A stretch of DNA of 64,000 nt from the NCBI GenBank assembly GCA_036873755.1, contig JAVTVY010039383.1, forward strand, positions 98,412 through 162,411. Reading direction: 5' to 3'. The position numbers were made by a program, and so were the translations under genes. How positions within the stretch are numbered: position 1 is the stretch's first letter; each line of letters begins with the position of its first letter. The stretch comes from Hanleya hanleyi. Lineage: Eukaryota > Mollusca > Polyplacophora > Lepidopleurida > Hanleyidae. Under the pieces are notes generated by a model. The model was not told the DNA's origin. It did not search any database and saw nothing but the letters and a program-made list of their open reading frames with translations. Below, piece after piece: positions 43,201 through 54,768 of this stretch.

Positions 43201-46200
43201 TGGTATCGGGATGACAGCAGTGACATCATATGATTTCCGACCCTTATCTAGCTGTGTGTTCTATCACTGTGTCATGGTATCGGGATTACAACAGTGACAT
43301 CATATGATTCCAGACCCTTATCTAGCTGTGTGTTCTATCACTGTGTCATGGTATCGGGATGACAACAGTGACATCATATGCTGGACCCTTATCTAGCTGT
43401 GTGTTCTATCACTGTGTCATGGTATCGAGATTACAACAGTGACATCATATGATTCCAGACCCTTATCTAGCTGTGTGTTCTATCACTGTGTCATGGTATC
43501 GGGATGACAACAGTGACATCATATGATTCCAGACCCTTATCTAGCTGTGTGTTCTATCACTGTGTCATGGTATCGGGATTACAACAGTGACATCATATGA
43601 TTCCAGACCCTTATCTAGCTGTGTGTTCTATCACTGTGTCATGGTATCGGGATGACAACAGTGACATCATATGATTTCCGACCCTTATCTAGCTGTGTGT
43701 TCTATCACTGTGTCATGGTATCGGGATTACAACAGTGACATCATATGATTCCAGACCCTTATCTAGCTGTGTGTTCTATAACTGTGTCATGGTATCGAGA
43801 TGACAACAGTGACATCATATGATTCCGGACCCTTATCTAGCTGTGTGTTCTATCACTGTGTCATGGTATCGGGATGACAACAGTGACATCATATGATTCC
43901 AGACCCTTATCTAGCTGTGTGTTCTATCACTGTGTCATGGTATCGGGATGACAACAGTGACATCATATGCTGGACCCTTATCTAGCTGTGTGTTCTATCA
44001 CTGTGTCATGGTATCGGGATGACAACAGTGACATCATATGATTTCCGACCCTTATCTAGCTGTGTGTTCTATCACTGTGTCATGGCATCGGGATTACAAC
44101 AGTGACATCATATGATTTCCGACCCTTATCTAGCTGTGTGTTCTATCACTGTGTCATGGTATCGGGATTACAACAGTGACATCATATGATTCCAGATCCT
44201 TATCTAGCTGTGTGTTCTATCACTGTGTCATGGTATCGGGATGACAACAGTGACATCATATGATTTCCGACCCTTATCTAGCTGTGTGTTCTATCACTGT
44301 GTCATGGTATCGGGATGACAACAGTGACATCATATGCCGGACCGTTATCTAGCTGTGTGTTCTATCACTGTGTCATGGTATCGAGATTACAACAGTGACA
44401 TCATATGATTTCCGACCCTTATCTAGCTGTGTGTTCTATCACTGTGTCATGGTATCGGGATGACAACAGTGGCATCATATGATTCCAGACCCTTATCTAG
44501 CTGTGTGTTCTATCACTGTGTGATGGTATCGAGATTACAACAGTGACATCATATGATTTCCGACCCTTATCTAGCTGTGTGTTCTATCACTGTGTCATGG
44601 TATCGGGATGACAACAGTGACATCATATGCCGGACCCTTATCTAGCTGTGTGTTCTATCACTGTGTCATGGCATCGGGATGACAACAGTGACATATGCCG
44701 GACCCTTATCTAGCTGTGTGTTCTATCACTGTGTCATGGTATCGGGATGACAACAGTGACATCATATGATTCCAGACCCTTATCTAGCTGTGTGCTCTAT
44801 CACTGTGTCATGGTATCGAGATTACAACAGTGACATCATATGATTTCCGACCCTTATCTAGCTGTGTGTTCTATCACTGTGTCATGGTATCGGGATGACA
44901 ACAGTGACATCATATGATTCCAGACCCTTATCTAGCTGTGTGTTCTATCACTGTGTCATGGTATCGAGATTACAACAGTGACATCATTTGATTTCCGACC
45001 CTTATCTAGCTGTGTGTTCTATCATTGTGTCATGGTATCGGGATGACAACAGTGACATCATATGATTCCAGACCCTTATCTAGCTGTGTGTTCTATCACT
45101 GTTTCATGGAATCCGGATTACAACAGTGACATCATATGTCAGGCCCTTATCTAGCTGTGTGTTCTATCACTGTGTCATGGTATCGAGATGACAACAGTGA
45201 CATCATATGATTCCAGACCCTTATCTAGCTGTGTGTTCTATCACTGTTTCATGGAATCCGGATTACAACAGTGACATCATATGTCAGGCCCTTATCTAGC
45301 TGTGTGTTCTATCACTGTGTCATGGTATCGAGATGACAACAGTGACATCATATGATTTCAGACCCTTATCTAGCTGTGTGTTCTATCACTGTGTCATGAT
45401 ATCGAGATGACAACAGTGACATCATATGATTCCAGACCCTTATCTAGCTGTGTGTTCTATCACTGTGTCATGGTATCGAGATGACAACAGTGACATCATA
45501 TGATTCCAGACCCTTATCTAGCTGTGTGTTCTATCACTGTGTCATGGCATCGGGATGACAACAGTGACATCATATGATTCCAGACCCTTATCTAGCTGTG
45601 AGTTCTATCACTGTGTCATGGTATCGAGATGACAACAGTGACATCATATGATTCTAGACCCTTATCTAGCTGTGTGTTCTATCACTGTGTCATGATATCG
45701 AGATGACAACGGTGACATCATATGATTCCAGACCCTTATCTAGCTGTGTGTTCTATCACTGTGTCATGGTATCGAGATGACAACAGTGACATCATATGAT
45801 TCCAGACCCTTATCTAGCTGTGTTCTATCACTGTGTCATGGTATCGGGATGACAACAGTGACATCATATGATTCCAGATCCTTATCTAGCTGTGTGTTCT
45901 ATCACTGTGTCATGGTATCGGGATGACAACAGTGACATCATATGATTCCAGACCCTTATCTATCTGTGTGTTCTATCACTGTGTCATGGTATCGGGATGA
46001 CAACAGTGACATCATATGATTCCAGACCCTTATCTAGCTGTGTGTTCTATCACTGTGTCATGGTATCGGGATGACAACAGTGACATCATATGATTCCAGA
46101 CCCTTATCTAGCTGTGTGTTCTATCACTGTGTCATGGTATCGGGATGACAACAGTGACCTCATATGATTCCAGACCCTTATCTAGCTGTGTGTTCTATCA

Positions 46201-46235
46201 CTGTGTCATGGTATCGGGATGACAACAGTGACATC
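31286..46235. repeat. 15-kb satellite, ~74-bp unit, about 200 copies, with higher-order repeats
   Basis: The unit contains GTCATGGTATCGGGATGACA, then ACAGTGACATCATATGATTC and CCTTATCTAGCTGTGTGTTC. Units are 71-74 bp, contiguous, and very similar. The main variable site follows CATATG (ATTCCAGA, ATTTCCGA, CCGGA, CTGGA or TCAGG). Rare variants recur at regular distances (about 1.46, 1.83, 1.46, 1.90 and 3.59 kb), showing higher-order organisation. The period is not a multiple of three, so the small ORFs inside are accidental. Confidence 0.97.
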
Positions 46236-46266
46236 GTAAATTGAATTGAATTGAATTGAATTGAAT
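46236..46266. repeat. (ATTGA)n microsatellite at the satellite edge
   Basis: About five copies of TTGAA immediately after the last 74-bp unit, mirroring the (TTGAATC)n at the other edge. Confidence 0.85.
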
Positions 46267-46380
46267 ATGCCAGAGCTTGAAAATAATCTAGAAAATGGAA
46301 GCTTCATAAAAAATCCTAGAGTTAACGAAAACTAGAAGATTTTTCATTTACATGGACTCGCAAATATTATTGATATTACA

Positions 46381-47330
46381 CCCATGCAGACCATTGTAGC
46401 TGGGAATTTTCAATTTGGTATGCAGTATTGCTGTGTGGCAAAGCACAAGCCTATTAAAGTTGGGTACATTTCGCTGGTTTTTGTGGTTTCCATGGCAACG
46501 AGCCAGAAAATCTCCGTCCGTTCGTCTGTCCGTCCTAATTCGACATTAACGCTCTAGAATCTGAACCGTTCCATCTAAAGACTTCAAGTTTGGTAAACAG
46601 CATTGATGTGTGGCAAATCACAAGCCTATTGAAATGGGATACATTTCAAGGGTTTTTGTGGTTTCCATCGAAACAAGACAGAAAATATCCATGTAACGAT
46701 GTTAAGGATCTAGAAGCGGAATCATTGGAGCTGGGGACTTCAAATTTGCTGTACAGCAGTGCTCTGTGGCAAAGCACAAGCGTATTGAAATTGGGTACAT
46801 TTTGATGGTTTTTGTAGTGTCCATGGCAGCAACACAGAAAATATATGATGTTAACGCTGTACAAGCCGGACCATTGCAGCTAAAGATTTCAAATTTGGTA
46901 TACAACATTGCTGTGTGGTAAAGCACAAGCGTATTGAAATTGGGTACATTTTGATGGTTTTTGTAGTGTCCATGGCAGCAACACAGAAAATATACATGTA
47001 ATGATGTTAACGCTGTACAAGCCGGACCATTGCAGCTAAAGATTTCAAATTTGGTATACAACATTGCTGTGTGGTAATTAAGCACAAGCTTATTCAAATT
47101 GGGTGTACACATGTACATTTTCTTGTTTTTTTGTGGTTTCCATGGCAGCTAAATGAAAAATATCCATATAATTATGTTGAGGCTCTAGAAGCTGAACCGT
47201 TACAGCTGGAGACTTGGTATGCAACATTGTTGTGTTTCAATGCACAATTGGGTACATTTAGATGCTTTTGTGGTTTCCATGGCAACCAAATTGAAAATAT
47301 CCATATAATGACATTAACACTCTGAAAGAA
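46381..47330 (+). repeat. Degenerate tandem family, ~136-175-bp units
   Basis: About six units share 'CAAATTTGGTATACA', 'GTGTGGCAAAGCACAAGC', 'TATTGAAATTGGGTACATTT' and 'TTTTTGTGGTTTCCATGGCA'. Two inner units (about 46790-47060) are nearly identical, marking a recent duplication. A reversed copy lies at 4930-5215. ORFs on both strands here are repeat artefacts. Confidence 0.85.
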
Positions 47331-47397
47331 GAACTGTTGCAGTTGACTGACCTTGACCTATTTTTGCCATTTCTAAAGCTTTCCCTTCTCATTTCAG

Positions 47398-47478
47398 CCA
47401 AGCGGTACGATATGAGAAGACCTTGGGGTGACCACCTCCTCAGGAATAAACAGTATTGGAAAGAAAGGGCAGCTAAAG
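47398..47478 (+). CDS. Internal exon of an unidentified gene (exon A)
   Basis: A strong acceptor (pyrimidine tract then TTCTCATTTCAG ending at 47397) and a strong donor (AAAG/GTAAGA at 47478/47479) flank 81 nt open in phase: KRYDMRRPWGDHLLRNKQYW then KERAAK. The high content of charged and aromatic residues and clean splice sites argue for a real exon. The phase (ending in one base) fits the next candidate exon at 50289. I cannot assign a family. Confidence 0.6.
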
Positions 47479-48004
47479 GTAAGACCAAGTTTGACAGTTG
47501 ATGGGTTGATGGGCAACCACATCACAAGGTTATGATAATCGCCAATCAGATTTTCAGACACGATTCCCACCTGAGCAGCACATCGCCGGAAGTGACATCA
47601 TATATAGTAAAATCGATGTTTGTAGAACATTCCGATTACTTTTCAATTCTACGTAAATGTGGACATAGCGATTAAAAGAAGGATTTTTCCCCCGTTTACA
47701 TGGGCAGAGCATATGAAAAGTAGTTCGCTCATGTGCAAAACTGAAGGAGTTGTTTGGCCGGATTCAAACTGAACTCTGTGGGCATGGGTTTTCCCTATAT
47801 GTCATAGCCATGTCATAAAGGTCATCTTCTGCTGTTGGGCCGGGGCAGGGTCAGAGTGGAGTGAGCCTGTGAAATGCGCTGTCGGGAGGTTGGGGTTGTG
47901 GAGGGATTATGTCCATTCCTCTGTCCAAGTAATTTTTCCGCAAATCTCCTGAGAACATCGAACGTAAGATAACTGTATTGTGTAAGGCCTAACAAATGTA
48001 GCCA

Positions 48005-48088
48005 GTTGGTCATCCAATTCTTATTTGCCAGTCACAGATGGTTACAGTTGGTCATCCAATTCTTATTTGCCAGTCACAGACAGTTAGT
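48005..48088. repeat. 42-bp tandem duplication
   Basis: GTTGGTCATCCAATTCTTAT followed by TTGCCAGTCACAGA is present twice in tandem (starts 48005 and 48047). Lies in the intron between exons A and B. Confidence 0.85.
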
Positions 48089-48609
48089 TTTTCCATCAGA
48101 TCTGTAAATGGAAAAATTTAATTTAATTTCAACTTCGAAAAAATAAAATAAAAATATCCACATATGGTTTGCTCTGTTGCCTGCAAAAGGAAATCTTTGA
48201 CTTTCGCCCAGAAACAATTTGGGTCATTATGAAGCCTGAAAATGTCTGAAAATCATTTATCGTTGGGAGCTGGCTGCTAAATGTTGGCTATACAGGTTGT
48301 AGTGCAGACCTGTAGAAGATAACTTTCATGAATTCTTAACTCAATGACTACGACAAGCCGCTGAGAGTTCTGTTTCTTGAATTTCCGCCGGGAAGTCTTA
48401 TGTAAAGACACCTGTGATTGGTTGTTTCGGCTTGGTAGCTCAAAATTGACCAATCTGCTTGCGTTATACCTGTATCACGGTTAGCAGTCCTTGTAGCCTC
48501 GTTTCAGACTTTATGACGTCGGGAATCCCCAAATAACCTCAAGACATGTGACAAATGCAAGGGGTTTTCCAAACATGATATCACAAGTCCCTGTGAGCGG
48601 CGTATGTTG

Positions 48610-49920
48610 TGATGTTTTTTTTCCTCCTGACTAGACAACAAACAAGTTAAAGAATGGTTTCAATCCTCAGTTTTTATTTGTACGAATCACCAAAGCATCA
48701 AAGATTATAAAAATATATTGATAACCTAATGAAATGTGACAAATGAAAGGGTTTTCCAAACATGGCGTCACAGTATGTTGTGTGGTTTTTACCCCTCGGC
48801 CATTTTGGCCCAGGGGTATTGTCCGTGCGTTGCCGCATTTTAGGCAAAACCGCTTGAGACACAACCACCAAATTTTCAACACTTATTTATATAGTGCTAA
48901 GTCAGACGCCTATCGAAAATGGCTCCCCCCGGCCCATATTTTACAGAGTTATGCCCCTTTACAGATATATTAATTTCTATTTATCCCTGAATGTAACCAA
49001 CTATATCTGTAGAACTGTGTTCGATATAGCTACTATATTTTGGAAACTTATTTATATTCCTGTATTCTACAAGTCAACAAAGGATTACTCGCTGCGGCTT
49101 ATGGAGTTATGCCCCTTTCGGATGTAATAATCTCCGATTTTGCTATCTGTAGTTGAATGTACAAGTTTTGTCTGCAGATCCGTGTTCGGTACAGCTTATT
49201 CGTCTCGGTTCTTATTTTACAGTAGTACTAAGTCAGACGACTATCGAAAGTGGCGCCCCTCGGCCCATACTTTACAGAGTTATAAATGCCCCTTTACTGA
49301 TATATTAATTTCTATTTTTGTCCTATATGCCTGAATGTAACCAACTATATCTGCAGAACTGTGTTCAGTATAGCTACTATATTTTGGAAACTTGTTTATA
49401 TTGTTGTATTCAACAAGCCAACAAAGGATTACTTGCCTCGGCTTATGGAGTTATGCCCCTTTCGGATGTAATAATCTTCGATTTTGTTAGTTGTAGCTGA
49501 ATGTACAAGTTATATCTGCAGATCCGTGTTTGGTACAGCTTATTCGTCTTGGTTCTTGTTTTACAGAGTGCTAAGTCAGACACCTGTCGAAAGTGGCGCT
49601 CCTCGGCTCATATTTTACAAAGTTATGCCCCTTTACAGATATATAATTTTTCTATTTCTGTCCTATATGCCTGAATGTAACCAACTACCGGTATATCTTG
49701 ATCATCCCACATAGAACTATCTCTTCCCCAATTCACACTACACATGGGTCTCAATCACTTGGGGAAAGCCGAGGGGTTTTGATTAGATCAATCTCATGTT
49801 TTTCCTGTTTTTTTCTCTTGACTAGAAAAAAAACAGCAAAAAAGTTCAAGAATGGTTCCAATCATCAGTTTTTATTTATATGAATCCCAAAGCATCAAGG
49901 ATTGTAAAAATATATAGTTT
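48610..49920. repeat. Repeat block: duplicated flanks around a ~335-bp dimeric tandem repeat
   Basis: The core (about 48890-49690) has units starting CTAAGTCAGACGCCTATCG at 48897, 49230 and about 49571. Each unit is built of two related ~165-bp halves centred on GAGTTATGCCCCTTT. The block 48615-48722 (TTTTTTTCCTCCTGACTAGA ... CAAAGCATCAAAGATTATAA) recurs in diverged form at about 49800-49915. GAGTTATGCCCCTTT-type repeats are common in mollusc genomes. No coding signal. Confidence 0.75.
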
Positions 49921-50288
49921 ACCAAGGCATGAATTTACCATAAAACTTTGCCAGACCATGGGGCTGTTATATTTCATTATACAAAGCTGAAATTCTTGAA
50001 TTATAACCAGTCAGTCGGGCTGGTTAGCTAGCTTTAGAACCAAATTCAATCAGACCAGTTCTGAATTCTCCAGCCACGGGCTGCCGGGCTTGTGGCAATT
50101 TCGAGCCCTGTTTACCCTGTCTAAATTACCCATGGAAAATCTCCGTGCCATTAAGAACATGTATAACCAAATGAAGAAATTAATATTTTTGCATAATTTA
50201 TTCCATCCAGTAATGAATATATATTCCGTAGGCAATGAGTTAAATGAAGTAATATCTTTCATGTACATTCCACAACTTTTACTTACAG

Positions 50289-50579
50289 ATGCAATGGAGC
50301 GAGCCTTGCAGCAGGGTCAGGTGCATGACGCTGAGCAACCGGTATCCAGAACTGAGCAGTCAGACTCGGGTGTCGAATCGCCAAATCAGGCAAAAGAGGA
50401 AAAGAAGGAAGATTCAGGGGCATCTGAAAAAACGACGCAAGGTGGCTTAGGAAAAGAGAACAAGGACTCTTCAAATTCTTCATCTGAAAACAAAGGGAAT
50501 GGATCGGGGAACAGTGCTTCTACCAATACTACGCAATCCTCAAACGAAAGTCCCGTTGACATTAAACCCCTGGTGAAAG
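50289..50579 (+). CDS. Exon of an unidentified gene (exon B), low-complexity
   Basis: Acceptor ACTTTTACTTACAG ends at 50288 and donor AAAG/GTAAGG lies at 50579/50580. The 291 nt are in phase with exon A and encode DAMERALQQGQVHDAEQ, then a long hydrophilic region rich in Ser, Asn, Gly, Glu and Lys (KEEKKEDSG, SSNSSSENKGNGSGNSAS), ending SPVDIKPLVK. It is probably disordered. If the donor is not used, translation stops five codons later. Together with exon A it indicates a plus-strand gene of unknown identity. Confidence 0.6.
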
Positions 50580-50599
50580 GTAAGGGCAGTGGGTGAGCA

Positions 50600-51454
50600 A
50601 CCCATTGGTCCTGCATGTTTGTATCCATGGGAACGGGCTGGAATTGGCCAACCGGTGTGCTCGTAACAAGTGAACTGTGGCTATACGCTGTATGACTTCC
50701 TGTCTGTTGCCGTGGTGACAGCTAGTGCTCCTCCTCCTCCATGTTATGTACTGTATGACAGTGTGAATCTTCTCTCATGCCGAGTGATTCTACCGATATC
50801 TTTTGCCTTTCCACGGAATCTTCCGTCTTTCCTGTCACTCTGGGGTCCTGTGTTTATGAAGTGCATCTGATGTAATCTCTCACGAACTGTCTGAACTTCT
50901 ATCGCTATGTCTATATACATGTATTATGCGTATGTGACTCTTCTATAGATATGCCAGCTTGAATGTACTCCGTGAAAACAATTGTCACAAACAAAGTGCT
51001 GAGAGGTGTGGAGGCTGAGGGGATCTGTAAGTCTATACAGTATATATGACCTGTAGTAACCACTTGTTACATGTAAACTTGTGACTGTTCATGTAAAACA
51101 ATGGTCTTATATTGGCGCTGTGTGATTTATTTCACTCTTTCTTGGGGTATACTGCTGTAGAACTGTACTTTCCTACATGTTTGTATTGTAAGGCGTACAC
51201 TGTCAGAAACTGAAGGAGTCTTTGAGGTGGTGCTTAAACTGGCCAAATCTGGCATGGAATTTTCAAACTTTGTGCGGGTGTATTGAAATATTGGCGTAAT
51301 TTCTCTTTTCCTGTCCTTGCTGTGAAAGCAGTGCTCAGGTACTATAAGTAGTCCCCTGACTTGGCATCTTATCGAGTCGTGAATTGAAGTAAAATTGTAG
51401 GTGAATAGAAAAAATATCATTATTCCCACTCGTACCATTTAGAAAAAAATTCTA
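50600..51454. other. Non-coding, no feature recognised
   Basis: Intron or 3' flank of the exon A/B gene. Short ORFs only. Confidence 0.4.
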
Positions 51455-51536
51455 TTTTGTTCATATTTTCTGAGTTATTCAAGAAAAACGACCTTTTTTA
51501 TCTCCAAAATTGGAGAGGCACATTTCCCCGACCTGA
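51455..51536. mobile_element. Single arm of the 25-kb palindromic MITE
   Basis: Nearly identical to the right arm at 25317-25400 (TTCATATTTTCTGAGTTATT through CATTTCCCCGACCTG), without a matching left arm nearby. A truncated copy. Confidence 0.75.
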
Positions 51537-52079
51537 TAACTATCGGGGATCTGGTATCAATGGCTATTGGTCATCAGGAATCAAATCTAAAGCATCATTA
51601 CACATGCCCAATTGTAGACATAAAGATAATGATGGCAATTTTTGTCCATCTGTCTGTCCACCCATTCATGTTTTCTATCTACAATTACAGCTATCTTTCA
51701 TGAGTGGATATCCTAGGGGTTGGTCATTTGTCTTGTACCAAAATGGAGTTTGAGGTCAAACCTTGCTGACCTAAAAATTGGGAAATCATTGAATGGTTTG
51801 TATGCTGGTAATTCTGTTGTGAGTGGTTTCAGCAGGGGGAAAATACATCTCCTGCCAAAATTGTTCAAATGTCAGAGGTCACTGTGACCCCAAAATAGGC
51901 TAATCATTAAAAATTGCTTCATAATGTCTGTAGATACATTGGGGGGTGATGCTGTGTCCTTCCCAAAATTGAGGTCATAGTCAAGGTCACGTACTGCAAC
52001 TCCAAAATCAAAAACATTAAATCACATTTTTTTGTTTCAGTAGATTTGGGAGACGATGTGTCACATACCAAACTTAAAG

Positions 52080-52266
52080 TCAAGGTCACTGTGACTCCAG
52101 GTCAAGGTCACTGTGACTCCAGGTCACGGTCACTGTGACTCAGGTCAATGTCACTGCAACTCCAGGTCAAGGTCACTGTGACTGAGGTCAAGGTCACTGT
52201 GATTGAAGCCAAGGTCACTGTGACTCCAGGTCAAGGTCACTGTGACTGAGGTCAAGGTCACTGTGA
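52080..52266. repeat. GGTCA-rich tandem array
   Basis: Short units such as AGGTCAAGGTCACTGTGACT repeat with small variations (GACTCC or GACTGA). The array continues at 53241-53325 beyond the inserted transposon, and recurs at 56452-56765. Each unit holds AGGTCA direct half-sites. Confidence 0.9.
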
Positions 52267-53240
52267 CAGGCCCTAAAATTTGGGGTGAACGATCGTTCAG
52301 TTCGCCTAGCGGTTACCCGAAATGAAAGACGCATAACCGAATATTCGTTCGCCTAAATTATGGCCCAAACTCTGTGTCACGATGACATAATTTAATAATA
52401 ATTTCCTGTTCTAACCTGAAAATCATTTCCGATCGAAGCATGGGCTGTACTTACGAGCGATTCGATGTTAACTTCACACACAAGAGCCCCAGTCGAGGGG
52501 AGATAATTGAACCCGAAACCCATGTGCGTTTTCATACACTCTCTGAAACTTAGATGATATACAGCCCAGGTGTATATACCGCTGTGTGGGATTATATGAA
52601 CAGGGTAAAAGTTTCTCAACTTCCTCTCATCTGACTGCGCGTTGTGTCCTGGTAATGGGGCCCTAACCAAGACGCAATAACATTAAGTGTACGGCCCGGA
52701 ACCTGCATGATGCCGACAGACAAAAACAAAAGTGAATGACGGATAAACTTTACGTTCAACTGTTTCAAGATTAAAACGTGTATATGGGAATTTACTTTGA
52801 GATAATAGAGGTCACAATTCCAATGATAAAAGTCTGCCAGTCACACAAAATTGGACTCTCTACGCAACACGTGGTAATGACGAAAATTGGTCACTGGGTA
52901 ATGATTTTTCTTTGCCAGCGGCAAGGGCACCGGAAGCCAACGGCAGCGTCCGATATTGAGCGGGGCTAGATTAAGACCGGCTATGGGAACGAGATTATTA
53001 TCACATGCAAAATCAATATGTCGACGTAGATAGCAACAGCAATTATCATTGAATGAACTCCAGTGAAAAACCAATGCCTAACCACAACAAAACTCATTGG
53101 CATAACCTATCTGCTTAACCTATTTGGATAACCTATAGGTTATGCAGTACAGAAATGGGGGAACGAACTATGGGTTACCTAGGGTCAATTTCAAATAACC
53201 TATTTTCAGGTTAAGTCAACTTTTCAAATGTTAGGGCCTG
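52267..53240. mobile_element. 974-bp non-autonomous DNA element with 6-bp target duplication
   Basis: Ends CAGGCCCTAAAATTTG and inverted CAGGCCCTAACATTTG (15 of 16 match). CTGTGA flanks both ends (52261-52266, 53241-53246), and removing the element restores the array unit exactly. It contains TAACCTATTTTCAGGTTAAG-type subterminal motifs resembling those in the 21478-21676 MITE. Its longest ORFs are under 100 codons and have no transposase features. Confidence 0.85.
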
Positions 53241-54095
53241 CTGTGACTGAGGTCAAGGTCACTATGATTGAGGTCATGGTCACTGTGACTGACTTCAAGG
53301 TCACTGACTGAGTTCAAGGTCACTGACTCCATTATCAGGAAATCATGAAAATCTTTTTGTCGGTAGAATCTTTGGCTAAACAAATTTTGGCTATTGAGCT
53401 CCTTTCAGAGATTTTTGGGAGTTTCTAAAAAATTATTGCATCCATAAAATGCTTTTTAGGGTCTGGCTGAAGCAAAATGTCATACGTGGATCAACCTCAA
53501 TGCCATTCAGTGTCTGACAGTTACCACGGTTATGCCAGACTGATTTCTGGATAGATAATGTGTGGACAAAATTCTCCAGAGGTTGTTGACATCACTGAAC
53601 ACTAGTGTTTCATGTGAACATGACAGTCAGCAGACAGAATGTCAAGTGTGTCGTTCTTTGTCTACATGTGTTTGTTTCTACATGAAATTCCAACTTGAGG
53701 TTCAGTCAGTTTGTACATACCGAGTTCAACCAGTTTTTACATGCGAATGTATTTGTATGTAACTGAGCAGATCTCAAAACATTATGAAAAGTTGTTTTGC
53801 CTTTTTCTGTTGGACACTTGAGGTGAGTGGATTTAGTATGTTTGTTAATTAGCCCATTTGTTGTTGATAAATTATAGCACGGCTTGTTAATCTTCTGAAC
53901 ACGAGTTATCGAAAATGAATCACAAGAAACAAGACAGAATGCCTTCAAACCATGTGTGATTAATGACAGGTGCATTATGAATGTTAAAAGTGGGTGGATG
54001 GTTTCTCTATATGTACATGAAACACCACCATCATTGTAATTAGTTTACAACTCCGCCATTTTGTTTTCAGCATGAGAGGTGTTACCATCGTGTCG

Positions 54096-54768
54096 GTGAC
54101 ATATTCTTTCATGCATGGTGTAGTTATATATACATGTAGTAACTTTAGATGCAATGCTGTTAGCACAATACATGTATCTTATGGAGAATTATAGCCAGGC
54201 TCCCCAAATTGATTCCACATATGTACACCCGTATCAAAGATAACTGATATTGACCCAATTACCAAGGTGACATATTCATTCCTGGTGTAGTTATATATAC
54301 ATGTAGTAACTTTAGATACAATGCTGTTACCACAATACATGTATCTTATGGAGAATTATAGCCAGGCTCTCCAAATTGATTCCACATATGTACACCCGTA
54401 TCAAAGATAACCGATATTGACCCAATTACCAAGGTGACATATTCATTCCTGGTGTAGTTATATATACATGTAGTAACTTTAGATGCAATGCTGTTAGCAC
54501 AATACATGTATCTTATGGAGAATTATAGCCAGGCTCTCCAAATTGATTCCACATATGTACACCCGTATCAAAGATAACCGATATTGACCCAATTACCAAG
54601 GTGACATATTCATTCCTGGTGTAGTTATATATACATGTAGTAACTTTAGATGCAATGCTGTTAGCACAATACATGTATCTTATGGAGAATTATAGCCAGG
54701 CTCCCCAAATTGATTCCACATATGCACACCCGTATCAAAGATAACCGATATTGACCCAATTACCAAGG
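54096..54768. repeat. Four tandem copies of a ~167-bp unit
   Basis: Units begin GTGACATATTCATTCCTGGT at 54096 (diverged), 54267, 54434 and 54601, with exact 167-bp spacing for the last three. They contain GTAGTTATATATACATGTAG and TATCTTATGGAGAATTATAG. Copies 2-4 are nearly identical. Confidence 0.93.

Larger units (their letters stand above)
51677..54041 (+). repeat. Segmental duplication block X
   Basis: Collinear with block Y (56048-57186), starting ATCTACAATTACAGCTATCT and ending CACCATCATTGTAATT. X carries two extra segments: a 974-bp transposon (52267-53240) and about 293 bp at 53472-53764. Both blocks contain GGTCA-rich arrays. No gene is evident. Confidence 0.85.

Noticed and set aside
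31286..46235. CRISPR-like regular repeat
   Set aside because: Repeats are contiguous with no unique spacers, the setting is eukaryotic, and there are no cas genes.
46646..47118. Minus-strand ORFs with repeated NTLVLCHTAMLYTKFEI-type peptides
   Set aside because: They are translations of the degenerate tandem family, and the other strand is open as well.
47586..47605. CCGGAAGTGACATCAT as an ETS/CRE promoter
   Set aside because: A single match in an intron with no start-site context. Its AGTGACATCATAT part coincides with the satellite motif, so it may be a stray repeat fragment.
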